Below are positions 25,603 through 33,991 of a stretch of DNA of 64,000 nt, piece after piece. The stretch comes from Pedobacter frigiditerrae (GTDB lineage: Bacteria > Bacteroidota > Bacteroidia > Sphingobacteriales > Sphingobacteriaceae), in NCBI RefSeq assembly GCF_004331645.1, contig NZ_SJSK01000004.1:310001-374000 (forward strand). The letters run 5' to 3'. The notes under the pieces are model-generated. The model was not told where the DNA came from. It saw only the letters and a list, made by a program, of their open reading frames with translations, and ran no database searches. How positions within the stretch are numbered: the stretch's first letter is position 1; every line of letters begins with the position of its first letter. Both the position numbers and the translations under genes were made by a program.

Positions 25603-25634
25603 AAAGCCTATCAAAAAAATTGATAGGCTTTTTT
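25603..25634 (+). terminator. Rho-independent terminator
   Basis: AAAGCCTATCAA (25603-25614) pairs with TTGATAGGCTTT (25620-25631), followed by T residues, 19 bases after the DUF2807-like stop. Confidence 0.92.
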
Positions 25635-25662
25635 CATTAGTATATTATTGTTTTTTAATGGT

Positions 25663-25735
25663 GATGAAGCCCGGCCTACAGCAGGCAGGTATCATGAGCA
25701 TATTCATTGTGTATTGTAAATGTTTGCTCATGATG
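25663..25735. repeat. composite intergenic repeat with ATCATGAGCA palindrome
   Basis: It starts with a CCTACAGCAGGCAGG stretch like the GCAGGCAGG elements near 55.1-55.3 kb. ATCATGAGCA (25691-25700) then pairs with TGCTCATGAT (25725-25734). It lies just after the stop of the lysozyme gene and might act as a minus-strand hairpin, though no T tract follows. Confidence 0.5.
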
Positions 25736-25737
25736 GT

Positions 25738-26604
25738 TTATTGAATCAAGATTTTAGAAAAAGCTAAACTATCGCCGTTAAAAGCATTAAAATCTACTAC
25801 ATGATTTATTCCATTGATCCTCGCCTTATCAGAATGTTGCCAAAATTTATAAGCATTATTTGCCAGTTTTAGCTTAGGCTGATGGTAATGTGCCACCCAA
25901 AATGGATATTTATCATAATAACCCATTAAGTGATCTTTATAAAACCGAATACCCGAATAGATGATAGGTTTTACTTTGGTTTTTTCCTCTACCTGAATAA
26001 TAAAGGCATTTAATTCCTTCCTCATTTTTTCTGGAGAAACGCCATCTAAACTTTCTATATCTACAACAGGAGGTAAATCACCTTTTTCAAAGCTAGCAGT
26101 TTGCAAGAAAAAATTGGCTTGCCATAACCCAGACCTTTTTGGTCTAAAGAAATGATAAGCGCCAACTTTTATTCCGGCTTTTGGCGCTTCACGCCAATTA
26201 CGTTGAAAATATGGGTCGACACTTAATAAACCTTCTGTGGCTTTGATAAAGGCAAAAGTGATTTTTACATCATCATCTTCCATTGCTTTTACCTTAGTCC
26301 AATCTATTTTACCCTGGTAATAGGAAACATCAATACCATGAACAGTATATTTTTTGGGGATTTTAATGTCAAAACTTTCGTAAGTCCTGTAGTTTTTGTC
26401 TTCGCCTGGATGGCGTACCCAGAACCAAGCAGATGAAGCTACTTTTAATATATAACCGTAATAAAATGGAGAAAGTAAAACCAATAATAATCCAGCAATC
26501 GCTATTTTCCATTTCGTAGCACTCGATTTATTTGTCTTTTTACGAGTACTTGGCTTTCTTGTTGTAGGTTTTCTTGCTGTAGGCTTTCTCTTTATTGGGG
26601 GCAT
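25738..26604 (-). CDS. membrane-anchored GH25 lysozyme-like muramidase
   Basis: 288 residues. A basic, repetitive cytoplasmic head (KRKPTARKPTTRKPSTRKK, about 4-22) is followed by a transmembrane helix (about 33-52, IAIAGLLLVLLSPFYYGYIL). The GH25 domain begins near 83: HGIDVSYYQG, then KATEG, GAYHFFRP and PPVVDIES, which contain the catalytic Asp and Glu positions. GH25 enzymes cleave the beta-1,4 MurNAc-GlcNAc bond of peptidoglycan. The anchor suggests action at the inner membrane face of the periplasm; the role in growth or remodelling is inferred. Confidence 0.92.
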   Translation of the reverse strand: MPPIKRKPTARKPTTRKPSTRKKTNKSSATKWKIAIAGLLLVLLSPFYYGYILKVASSAWFWVRHPGEDKNYRTYESFDIKIPKKYTVHGIDVSYYQGKIDWTKVKAMEDDDVKITFAFIKATEGLLSVDPYFQRNWREAPKAGIKVGAYHFFRPKRSGLWQANFFLQTASFEKGDLPPVVDIESLDGVSPEKMRKELNAFIIQVEEKTKVKPIIYSGIRFYKDHLMGYYDKYPFWVAHYHQPKLKLANNAYKFWQHSDKARINGINHVVDFNAFNGDSLAFSKILIQ

Positions 26605-26720
26605 TTACAAATTTGCTAAAAATTTACAGGTTAAAATAAATTGATTATTGAAATTTAATTTAGCAATCGGATGCTAAACATTTATATTCGTTGATAAATG
26701 TTTAAAAACGACTTGAGTTA

Positions 26721-26743
26721 CGCCAAGCAGCGAGTTATGTGCC
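26721..26743. repeat. right-end half of an attC-like palindromic element
   Basis: CGCCAAGCAGCGAGTTATGTGCC resembles the right arm of the element at 27655-27773 (CGCAAAGCCC...CGTTATAGC). Position: right before the first island gene. A separate AAACATTTAT/ATAAATGTTT hairpin (26676-26703) is immediately upstream. Confidence 0.4.
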
Positions 26744-26763
26744 ATTCAAATCGCCTACCCACC

Positions 26764-27111
26764 ATGACGCTAAACCAAACTTTCAAAAACTACTCATTAA
26801 ACGACGGACGAATTGCAAAATTCGATTTCGAATTCAATGCTAAAGAGCTAAATATTGAACTTGAAATAAGAAAAAGGATCATCAAAGAAAAATTTGAGCC
26901 TTGTAAGATTTTACTAACATTTTCAAACGTTAAACTCTTTGACATAATGGAGGACTTTCCTACTGACGGCCAATATTCTGACATAACAATTTTGGAAGTA
27001 GAAGATAATAGCATCTATGCTTCGTTTGACCCTTATAGTAACTCTGGACTACCAAATGAGCAGGATAATTGGATAGTTAGAGCTGGAAGCTTAAGCATAT
27101 TGGAAATCTAA
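26764..27111 (+). CDS. hypothetical protein, island gene 1
   Basis: 115 residues from ATG 26764 (MTLNQTFKNYSLNDGRIAKFD); an earlier in-frame ATG at 26698 would translate the repeat arm and is rejected. The protein is cytoplasmic, strand-rich and acidic (LELEIRKRIIKEKFEPCKILLTFSNV, ILEVEDNSIYASFD). No catalytic motif is visible and I do not recognise a family. It is coupled to the next gene, whose TTG start lies just after its stop. Base and codon usage (more GAC, ACA) differs a little from the surrounding housekeeping genes. Confidence 0.7.
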   Translation: MTLNQTFKNYSLNDGRIAKFDFEFNAKELNIELEIRKRIIKEKFEPCKILLTFSNVKLFDIMEDFPTDGQYSDITILEVEDNSIYASFDPYSNSGLPNEQDNWIVRAGSLSILEI

Positions 27112-27112
27112 T

Positions 27113-27643
27113 TTGAATAACTTGAAAAAGACACTTTATAAAATAATATTCTGGACAGCATTAGCATTTATTGCACTGACACTGCTAAGTTTGACGATTG
27201 GACAGGAATTGCCTTACGAATTTGCAGACTATAGATTACAACAAAAGTTTTATGACATAATAATTCAAGGTTTACCAATTGCTGTTTTGCTAACACTTTT
27301 CGGTACTATAAAAAAAGCAAACTCTAAGACGAGGAATTGGTCTTATATAAGCTTGACAGCTCTGATTTCATTTGGTTGCCTCGTTTCGCAACTGTTTCTA
27401 TTATTCTCTTTTGGGTTTGGAGCTTGGACAACAGTAAGTACGATTTACAGGCACAAATCTGAAAATATAGAAATAAAAGAACAACTTTATGATATCGGAG
27501 CTTTTGGTTACGGGGGACGAAGAACTGTAGAAATAAAACCTTTTTTAAATTATTGGATTGAACCCAAATCAATTGACACAATGAAAATCAATAAAAATGA
27601 TTGGAAACTTGTAAATGAACAAGGCGATATAAAAACACCATAA
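27113..27643 (+). CDS. hypothetical membrane protein, island gene 2
   Basis: 176 residues if translation starts at TTG 27113 (MNNLKKTLYK); no ATG lies nearby, and the start is one base after the previous stop, indicating coupling. Three hydrophobic segments are seen: about 11-30 (IIFWTALAFIALTLLSLTIG), 48-66 and 76-105. The C-terminal ~70 residues are soluble. Membrane partner of the preceding protein is inferred from overlap alone. Confidence 0.65.
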   Translation: MNNLKKTLYKIIFWTALAFIALTLLSLTIGQELPYEFADYRLQQKFYDIIIQGLPIAVLLTLFGTIKKANSKTRNWSYISLTALISFGCLVSQLFLLFSFGFGAWTTVSTIYRHKSENIEIKEQLYDIGAFGYGGRRTVEIKPFLNYWIEPKSIDTMKINKNDWKLVNEQGDIKTP

Positions 27644-27654
27644 ATACATGGATG

Positions 27655-27773
27655 CGTAACGGCATATAACAGGCGTTTTACAAAATTTGGTTGAAATTCC
27701 TTTTACACCGTTCAGATTTTCTAGTAATTTTAACCGAGCCACCAAAATTCGCAAAGCCCGAAACCGTTATAGC
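27655..27773. repeat. attC-like imperfect palindrome between island gene pairs
   Basis: The left arm TATAAC..GGCGTTTT..AAATTTGG (27665-27690) is an imperfect complement of the right arm CCAAAATTCGCAAAGCCCGAAACCGTTATA (27742-27771), about 120 bases in all. Ends are GTAACGGC and CGTTATAGC. It is reminiscent of integron attC-like cassette boundaries, and separates island genes 2 and 3. Confidence 0.55.
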
Positions 27774-27816
27774 AAATTTGATAAGCAAAAATTTTAAACT
27801 GTTACCAATCGATAAA

Positions 27817-28281
27817 ATGAACATAAAAGAGTTAAACAACAAACAAATCAATTCTACTGACACTAAACAAAGTAAAATTTACGCTCAATTTGGAGGATTA
27901 CTGAGCGAACTGAAAAAAAGAGAAGCACCCGAAAATATTGGAAAGTCAATAAATGAATATGTAGATGAAATAAATTCTTCACCGCTTACGGGAAATCAAC
28001 TGACTAAACTATTAAAGCAAAAACAAACGGAAATTTTAAAACAGATTGAAAAGGAGCTTAAAGTTGTTCCGAAAAATCATTATAGGACTTTATGGATGCT
28101 ATTTGGAATGAGTGGAATTGGCTTACCAATTGGGGTCGCTTTTGGACTTAGTATTGGTAACATAGGACTTTTAGGATTAGGCTTACCAATCGGTATGATT
28201 ATCGGGCTTGCTATTGGCGCTTCGTTAGACAAAAAAGCATTAAATGAAGGTCGACAATTAAACATTGAAATAAAAAATTAG
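27817..28281 (+). CDS. hypothetical protein with glycine-zipper membrane hairpin, island gene 3
   Basis: 154 residues from ATG 27817 (MNIKELNNKQ). The open frame runs further upstream, but that part is translation of the palindromic repeat and is excluded. The N-terminal ~95 residues are charged and helical. The C-terminal part is hydrophobic and Gly-rich (GIGLPIGVAFGLSIGNIGLLGLGLPIGMIIGLAIGASL), like a glycine-zipper hairpin. Possibly membrane-inserting; similar proteins exist in Bacteroidota as orphan genes. Function unknown. Confidence 0.65.
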   Translation: MNIKELNNKQINSTDTKQSKIYAQFGGLLSELKKREAPENIGKSINEYVDEINSSPLTGNQLTKLLKQKQTEILKQIEKELKVVPKNHYRTLWMLFGMSGIGLPIGVAFGLSIGNIGLLGLGLPIGMIIGLAIGASLDKKALNEGRQLNIEIKN

Positions 28282-28294
28282 CTTTTATTTTTTA

Positions 28295-28552
28295 ATGGAC
28301 ATTGAAGATCGATACGGAGATTTGCAAGAAATTTATTTTAAATCTGATTCTGGTGACATTATTGTAAATAATCTGAATAAAAAAACTGCTGAAATTTTGC
28401 TGGAAAACAATAGGGTATTTGTAATTGAGAATAACCAAAAATTAGAACTTGAAGAGTGGCTTGATCCAGATTCAAAAATGAAATATAACCTTGATGTCTA
28501 TGGTGATGATGGAAAGAATAATACAAAAGTTCACTTAGAATTTGAATTCTAA
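28295..28552 (+). CDS. small acidic hypothetical protein, island gene 4
   Basis: 85 residues (MDIEDRYGDLQEIYF...), strongly acidic, strand-rich, with no signal peptide or membrane segment. It begins 13 bases after the stop of the glycine-zipper gene and is likely co-transcribed; the pair could be a toxic membrane protein with an acidic partner, but this is conjecture. No family recognised. Confidence 0.6.
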   Translation: MDIEDRYGDLQEIYFKSDSGDIIVNNLNKKTAEILLENNRVFVIENNQKLELEEWLDPDSKMKYNLDVYGDDGKNNTKVHLEFEF

Positions 28553-28752
28553 ATCCACACAACATAAGCTTAGCATTAACGCTTTCACCTTCCCCCCTAG
28601 AAACACAATAACACAATACCTTGTTAACTAAACCCAACAGCATCAAATAGCTCGAAATGAAGTGAAACCTAATGAGGATTATAGGCAATGGCCCCAAAGG
28701 GGGTTCCTTGGGACGGGGCTGCAGCACCAATGAAAAACTGAAATTCATTTAC
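28553..28752. other. gene-free stretch with GC-richer repeat-like segment
   Basis: The part from about 28640 to 28735 is richer in G and C than its surroundings (CCCCAAAGGGGG, GGGACGGGGCTGCAG) and looks like a dispersed element rather than coding DNA. No ORF with protein-like character is seen. Confidence 0.35.
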
Positions 28753-28786
28753 AAAAAAATCCCTGCCTAGCAAACTAAACAGGGAC
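28753..28786 (-). terminator. Rho-independent terminator of the dipeptidase gene
   Basis: TCCCTG (28760-28765) and CAGGGA (28780-28785) form the stem; on the minus strand a run of T follows (A tract 28753-28759). Confidence 0.8.
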
Positions 28787-28805
28787 TCTTATATTAAAAA
28801 TATAC

Positions 28806-30176
28806 TTATTTGCTCAATTCTGCAAAGTATTTATGGAACAATGGCAAAGTCTCAATGCCTTTGTAATAGTTGTAAATGTCATATTTCTCATTTGGAGAAT
28901 GTAGCGCATCGCTATCCAAACCAAAGCCAAACAATACAGATTTAATTCCTAAAACATCTTCAAACAAAGCTACAATCGGAATACTTCCTCCACCACGAGT
29001 TGGAATTGGTTTTTTACCAAAACTATCTAAAATTGCTTGTTCTGCAGCACGATAAGCCACACTGTCTGTTGGTGTAACAACAGGTTCGCCACCATGATGT
29101 GCGGTAACTTTCACTTTTACATATGCTGGTGCAATGCTTTCGAAATGTTTGGTAAAAATTTCAGCAATTTCATCAGAACTTTGATTAGGTACCAAACGCA
29201 TAGATATTTTAGCATTTGCCTTACTTGGCAAAACGGTTTTAGCACCTTCGCCAATATAACCGCTCCAAATACCATTAACCTCTAAAGTTGGTCTTGTACC
29301 AGTACGTTCTAAAGTACTGTAACCTTTTTCGCCCCAATCGGCTTTAATATCTAAGTCTTCTTTGTATTCTGTTAAATCAAAAGGCGCTTCATTCAATGCT
29401 TTTTTCTCTGCATCCGTTAACTCTACAACTTTATCATAAAATGCCGGAATAGTGATATGGTTATTTTCATCGTGCAAAGAAGCAATCATTTTACATAAAA
29501 TTGTTGCCGGATTTGCCACAGCGCCACCATAAACACCAGAGTGTAAATCACGGTTCGGGCCAACAACTTCTACTTCCATGTAAGCTAAACCACGCAAACC
29601 AGTTTCAATTGATGGATTTTCCATGCTAATCATCGAAGTATCTGAGATTAAAACCACATCTGCTTTTAATCGCTCTGCATTTGCTTTAACAAAAATACCC
29701 AAGTTTGCAGAACCAACTTCCTCTTCACCTTCAATCATGAACTTAACGTTACACGCTAAAGTGTTGGTTTTCATCATCAACTCAAAAGCTTTAACGTGCA
29801 TATAAAATTGGCCTTTATCGTCACAAGCACCACGGGCATAAATCTTTCCATCACGAACAGTTGGTTCAAAAGGAGGAGTTTTCCATAACTCTAATGGGTC
29901 TGCAGGTTGTACATCATAGTGGCCATAAACTAATACCGTTGGTAAATTTGCATCAATTAATTTCTCCCCATATACAATAGGATAACCTGCTGTTTCACAA
30001 ATCTCAACTTTATCAGCCCCAGCATCTTTTAACTTCTGCGCTACAAAATCAGCAGTTTTTAATACATCGTCTTTATATTTTGGGTCGGCACTAACCGATG
30101 GAAAACGCAATAATTCAAACAACTCATCTAAAAAGCGTTGTTTATTATCCTCAACATATTTCTTGATTTCTTGCAT
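28806..30176 (-). CDS. M20-family dipeptidase (CNDP-like)
   Basis: 456 residues, cytoplasmic. The two-zinc site is complete: HYD in VYGHYDVQPAD (about 85), the bridging Asp in GACDDKGQ (about 118), the EE pair in IEGEEEVGS (about 152), Asp in LISDTSM, and the last His in SDALHSPNE near the C-terminus. A dimerisation domain occupies about 200-360. CNDP-like enzymes hydrolyse dipeptides; this fits with the exported S9 and M28 peptidases elsewhere in the window. ATG 30176 is the only good start. A terminator follows. Confidence 0.94.
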   Translation of the reverse strand: MQEIKKYVEDNKQRFLDELFELLRFPSVSADPKYKDDVLKTADFVAQKLKDAGADKVEICETAGYPIVYGEKLIDANLPTVLVYGHYDVQPADPLELWKTPPFEPTVRDGKIYARGACDDKGQFYMHVKAFELMMKTNTLACNVKFMIEGEEEVGSANLGIFVKANAERLKADVVLISDTSMISMENPSIETGLRGLAYMEVEVVGPNRDLHSGVYGGAVANPATILCKMIASLHDENNHITIPAFYDKVVELTDAEKKALNEAPFDLTEYKEDLDIKADWGEKGYSTLERTGTRPTLEVNGIWSGYIGEGAKTVLPSKANAKISMRLVPNQSSDEIAEIFTKHFESIAPAYVKVKVTAHHGGEPVVTPTDSVAYRAAEQAILDSFGKKPIPTRGGGSIPIVALFEDVLGIKSVLFGFGLDSDALHSPNEKYDIYNYYKGIETLPLFHKYFAELSK

Positions 30177-30299
30177 AACATATTTATTTTAGGCAAATAT
30201 AGGTTTTTCAATAAAAGCATTGCGAAAACAATATGATCAAATATTCGTAAACAAACTTTAACTAAAAGCAAATCAAGCTCATAAATAGCAATTAATATT

Positions 30300-30307
30300 T
30301 ATATTTG
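30300..30307 (+). promoter_or_regulatory. -7 box (TATATTTG) of the SGNH hydrolase gene
   Basis: TATATTTG matches TAnnTTTG, 41 bases before ATG 30349. No clear -33 element. Confidence 0.45.
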
Positions 30308-30348
30308 TAGCTGGTTAGCTCTATTATGCGCTAGAAAATATTTTAAGG

Positions 30349-31311
30349 ATGAGAATTCGGGCATTAGCGCTATGCTTTGCACTTTTAATAGGTTTTTCTA
30401 TACATTCCTCGGCCCAAATTACAGGTGCGAGCTGTCCAGAGTCGGCCAAATTTTACTCAAGAGATAGCGTTAATGTGATCACTTTTGGCGCTAGTACAGT
30501 AGCAGGAGTAAATGGCTTAGATTTTCAAACTTATTTAACTACCAACTTTCTGAACTGCTACACCAATAAAACCATTAACATTCAAAAGTATGGAGTTTTT
30601 GGAGAAACAACCACAAAGGGATTAGCACGAATTGATAATGCTATTGCTTACAAAACAGGTTTTATTGTAATTTTAATTGGTGCAAATGATGCTTTAGAAA
30701 TTGAGGCAGGTCGACAAAAGATTGCAGAAACTGAAGCTAGCATGAGAACATTGATTGTTAAATCGCTTAACCAGAATTTAGTGCCAATAGTTTGTACCAT
30801 TCAAAATTTTGATGACAGAAATGATGCTCGCTTGAGAAGGGTAAATGTTCAGGTTTTAAACATTAATAACTTATATAAAAAACTTGTTAAGGAATATGGC
30901 GTTTATTTAGCAGATCTAAATGCAGCTATTAGAAGAGATTTCACGCTTTATCAAGATATAGTTCACCCTAATGCTCGTGGAAATAGGTTAATAAGTTTTG
31001 TGCTTTTTGATGTGATTAATAAGATTATCGCTGAGCGATTTCTGGAATTTACATTAACACAGAATTACCCAAACCCAGGTAGAGAAAGAACTTCTATAGA
31101 TATTGTAATGCCAGAGGCAGATAAAGTTGAGCTTAAGATTTACAACCTTCAGGGAAATGTGGTACAAACCGTATTAAATGAATACCTAAATACCGGTAAA
31201 CATACTATTGAACTTAATCTAAGCCTTTTGGCGCCAGGCATATATATATATAGACTTGTTTCCTTGTCCGGATTACATACAGCAACAAGAAAGATGATCG
31301 TTGTGCGCTAG
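30349..31311 (+). CDS. secreted SGNH/GDSL hydrolase with T9SS type A sorting domain
   Basis: 320 residues with a signal peptide (ending HSSAQ). SGNH blocks are present: ITFGASTVAG (the catalytic Ser sits in GAS rather than GDS, about 48), GANDA (about 108) and DIVHPNARG (about 203). The last ~80 residues (NYPNPGRERTSIDI ... KVELKIYNLQGNVV ... ISPG/APGIYIYRLVS) are a T9SS type A C-terminal domain, so the protein is exported across the outer membrane. Substrate unknown (esters of sugars or lipids are usual). The C-terminal codons overlap nothing; the next gene follows after 55 bases. Confidence 0.92.
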   Translation: MRIRALALCFALLIGFSIHSSAQITGASCPESAKFYSRDSVNVITFGASTVAGVNGLDFQTYLTTNFLNCYTNKTINIQKYGVFGETTTKGLARIDNAIAYKTGFIVILIGANDALEIEAGRQKIAETEASMRTLIVKSLNQNLVPIVCTIQNFDDRNDARLRRVNVQVLNINNLYKKLVKEYGVYLADLNAAIRRDFTLYQDIVHPNARGNRLISFVLFDVINKIIAERFLEFTLTQNYPNPGRERTSIDIVMPEADKVELKIYNLQGNVVQTVLNEYLNTGKHTIELNLSLLAPGIYIYRLVSLSGLHTATRKMIVVR

Positions 31312-31366
31312 CACATTGCGAAGTTCCCTTCTTCATCACTATATTAGCATAAATCTATTAGCGAAT

Positions 31367-31900
31367 ATGCAAGAGTTTACAAATGAAACTTTCGACCTTG
31401 AAAGTTTACCTAAATATCAAGAAATTGAGTTGACAGCTCCTCACCCATCTTACTGGAAAGTTATAGTGATTAATATCATTATCTTTTTATTCTTTTTAGG
31501 TGCGGGGTTAACCAGTTTAGTTTTACTAGCGGAAGATTTAAAAGTTTCAAGCTATATAATTCTTAGTTCTTATCTAGCATTTGCCTTTTTACTCTTTCTT
31601 TTATATCGTGCAAGTTTCAAAAAGAGAGGTTTCGCCTTGCGTGAAAAAGACATTGTTTACAAAAGCGGCATCATTGCCGAAACCACAACCATAGTTCCCT
31701 TAAATAGAATTCAGCATGTGGCGCTAGATGAAGGTCTTTTCTCGAGAATTTTCAAATTAGGTAAACTGCAAATCTTTACTGCAGGCGGACAAACTGGTCA
31801 TTTACATATTGCAGGTATCGAGATTGAAAAAGCCAAAAGTATTAAGGAATTGCTGTTAAGGAAACTAGACCATATTGAAACTTTAACTGAAAATCAATAA
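31367..31900 (+). CDS. bPH2-domain membrane protein (YdbS-like)
   Basis: 177 residues from ATG 31367 (MQEFTNETFDLESLPKYQE). Two membrane helices lie around 30-50 and 58-80, followed by a bacterial PH-type domain (DIVYKSGIIAETTTIVPLNRIQHVALDEGLFSRIFKLGKLQI). Together with the next gene, which overlaps its stop, it forms the YdbS-YdbT pair known in Bacillus for protection against some bacteriocins. Probable cell-envelope role; mechanism unknown. Confidence 0.88.
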   Translation: MQEFTNETFDLESLPKYQEIELTAPHPSYWKVIVINIIIFLFFLGAGLTSLVLLAEDLKVSSYIILSSYLAFAFLLFLLYRASFKKRGFALREKDIVYKSGIIAETTTIVPLNRIQHVALDEGLFSRIFKLGKLQIFTAGGQTGHLHIAGIEIEKAKSIKELLLRKLDHIETLTENQ

Positions 31901-33405
31901 TGAATTACGATTTCAGTAAACCTCAAAGACAATCAGGCTTTGGCATTATAATAATGGCTGCCAATACCTTACAACATTTAATTAGGGCATTAATTTTTCC
32001 TCTAATCTTTGCATTTGCAAAGGCAGATAAGCAATATTTCATTTATATCGGATTGGGATTACTTGTCTTGGTTGTCATTCTTTTTATTTACTCCTATTTT
32101 GATTATAGAAAATTTACTTTCTTTTTAGATGAGCAAAAACAAGAGTTTGTTATTCATAAAGGAATTTTCAATAAAACACAGTTAACTGTTCAGTTAGATA
32201 AAATTCAGCAAGTAAATATTAACCAAAACTTATTGCAAAAAATTATTGGCATTTATGGTTTAAAAGTAGATACAGCTGGCAGCGAGGGACAAGAAGTTAG
32301 TATTAAGGCTATAGATGAACAAATTGCAAATAGCTTAAGGGAACATTTATTGAGCCGAAAAAGTATTGTAAATAATGAAACTGCAATACAAGAACAGATC
32401 ATAAACCAGGAAGATACTCCTTTTTTAAAAGTTAGTCTGGGTACTTTATTAAAAGTTGGCTTAACTTCAAATTACGGAAGTACAATAGCTTTATTATTAG
32501 CATTTATTTATCCGCTATTTCACAATGCCAAAGAGTTTTTAAAGGCTTTTGACATGGATCAAGGCCAAATTGAAAATGCCGTGGAAAGCTTGTTTACACT
32601 TTTTTCAATAGGTATTTTAATCGCAGTTATTCTTTTTCTCATTCTTGCCATTAATGTGATTAGAACATTTGTTAAATATTTTGAATTTCATATTAGTAAA
32701 CACAAACATTCATTACTCATATCTCATGGTTTATTTGCCAAGAAAAACACCTTGTTAAGTCCAAATAAGGTTCAAATTACGGCTTACAGCCAAAATTATT
32801 TTCAGAAGAAGATGAATCTGTTGAATATGAATTTGAAGCAGGCATCTTCTGGTGAAGCTAAAAAAGGAAAAAACCTAGAAAGTAACAATTTATTAATACC
32901 TGGTTGCAACCCTACAGAAAGAGACGAATTGATTAAAATGATAATGGGCGAAATTCCTGCAAAGGGTAAAATGTTTATTCCTGATTGGAGGTTTTTAAAC
33001 TTACCCATCTTTTTCAGAGTTGTTTTTCCTATCGGGATTTTTATGATATTTTGGGCTTTTATTCCAGAACTTAAGCCATATTATCCAGCTGCAATTATTT
33101 ATTTTATAATGGCAGTGCCGATGATTTATATCAGTTACAAAAGGCATCGATTAACCGTTAACAAGGAATTTATCATTAAAAGAAGCGGTATTTGGGATGT
33201 TAAGCATTCTTTGCTATTTCCTCATAAAATACAAGCAATAACCACCTTTCAATATCCTTGGCATAAAGGTGTAGATGTTGGTCACGTTAATTTACATACC
33301 GCTGCAGGAGTTATTCATTTTAAATACGGTAATTACACCGAAATTAGAAAGTTGGTTAATTATTGGTTGTATCAGATAGAAAGTGGTAGTGAAGAATGGA
33401 TGTAA
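31900..33405 (+). CDS. multi-bPH2-domain membrane protein (YdbT-like)
   Basis: 501 residues, start ATG at 31900 overlapping the previous stop by one base, so translationally coupled. Hydrophobic pairs occur near 27-65, 180-250 and 370-410, each followed by a bPH2 domain: KFTFFLDEQKQEFVIHKGIFNKTQLTVQLDKIQQVNI, FEFHISKHKHSLLISHGLFAKKN and RLTVNKEFIIKRSGIWDVKHSLLFPHKIQAI. This three-domain arrangement is that of YdbT. Likely inner-membrane with the YdbS-like partner. Confidence 0.9.
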   Translation: MNYDFSKPQRQSGFGIIIMAANTLQHLIRALIFPLIFAFAKADKQYFIYIGLGLLVLVVILFIYSYFDYRKFTFFLDEQKQEFVIHKGIFNKTQLTVQLDKIQQVNINQNLLQKIIGIYGLKVDTAGSEGQEVSIKAIDEQIANSLREHLLSRKSIVNNETAIQEQIINQEDTPFLKVSLGTLLKVGLTSNYGSTIALLLAFIYPLFHNAKEFLKAFDMDQGQIENAVESLFTLFSIGILIAVILFLILAINVIRTFVKYFEFHISKHKHSLLISHGLFAKKNTLLSPNKVQITAYSQNYFQKKMNLLNMNLKQASSGEAKKGKNLESNNLLIPGCNPTERDELIKMIMGEIPAKGKMFIPDWRFLNLPIFFRVVFPIGIFMIFWAFIPELKPYYPAAIIYFIMAVPMIYISYKRHRLTVNKEFIIKRSGIWDVKHSLLFPHKIQAITTFQYPWHKGVDVGHVNLHTAAGVIHFKYGNYTEIRKLVNYWLYQIESGSEEWM

Positions 33406-33421
33406 TTAAGAGTAAGGAACA

Positions 33422-33991
33422 ATGAGCAGGGATGTGATTAACAAATCAAAATACAATCCATTAATACATAACCGGCAATCTATTAGATTAAAAGGCTATG
33501 ATTATAGTAAGGAAGGATTATATTTTATAACAACCTGCTGCAAAGATAGGACGCATTTATTTGGAGAGATAGTCTGTGATGAAATGATTTTAAACGATGC
33601 AGGAAAAATGGTTGAAGGCGAATGGTTAGCATTACCAAATCGTTATAATAATATCAAATTACACGAATTTATTGTAATGCCCAATCATTTCCATAGCATT
33701 TTAGAAATTATAGAAGGGGCTACCCTTGTGGTCGCCCCTATTGAAGGGCAACCACAAGGGATTGCCCCAACAACAGTAGGAGAGATAGTTGGTTCATTCA
33801 AATCAAAAACGACGGTTGAATATATTAATGGGGTTAAAAATCTAAATTGGAAACCATTCGACAGTAAAGTCTGGCAGAGAAATTATCACGAAAGTATTAT
33901 TAGAAGTGAAAATTCCTACATAAACATATCATCATACATCATTAAAAATCCAGCAAATTTTAAAGAAGATAAGTTCTTTAATCGAATTTGA
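33422..33991 (+). CDS. REP-associated tyrosine transposase (RayT/TnpA-REP)
   Basis: 189 residues, family Y1 transposase. The HUH motif is in VMPNHFHSI (about 83-88), and the catalytic Tyr is likely in the SENSYINISSYIIKNP segment (about 165-177). Such enzymes process REP hairpins and are domesticated single-copy relatives of IS200/IS605. Remarkably, residues about 98-116 are encoded by a REP-like palindrome inside the gene (33716-33768). The gene lies 16 bases after the YdbT-like stop. No flanking IS end or target duplication is obvious. Confidence 0.92.
   Translation: MSRDVINKSKYNPLIHNRQSIRLKGYDYSKEGLYFITTCCKDRTHLFGEIVCDEMILNDAGKMVEGEWLALPNRYNNIKLHEFIVMPNHFHSILEIIEGATLVVAPIEGQPQGIAPTTVGEIVGSFKSKTTVEYINGVKNLNWKPFDSKVWQRNYHESIIRSENSYINISSYIIKNPANFKEDKFFNRI
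33716..33768. repeat. REP-like hairpin inside the rayT coding sequence
   Basis: GGGGCTACCCTTGTGGTCGCCC pairs with GGGCAACCACAAGGGATTGCCCC across a short loop, a stem of about 22 bp with few mismatches. It is much richer in G and C than the surrounding gene and is read in frame as GATLVVAPIEGQPQGIAP. Confidence 0.75.

Noticed and set aside
26698..26763. N-terminal extension of island gene 1 to an earlier in-frame ATG
   Set aside because: It spans the repeat fragment; the ATG at 26764 starts the conserved-looking part.
27691..27816. N-terminal extension of the glycine-zipper gene
   Set aside because: These codons are translation of the attC-like repeat; the ATG at 27817 is the better start.
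28359..28748. 129-codon minus-strand open frame
   Set aside because: It overlaps the 85-residue gene and then reads through a repeat-like, GC-richer segment; low protein character.
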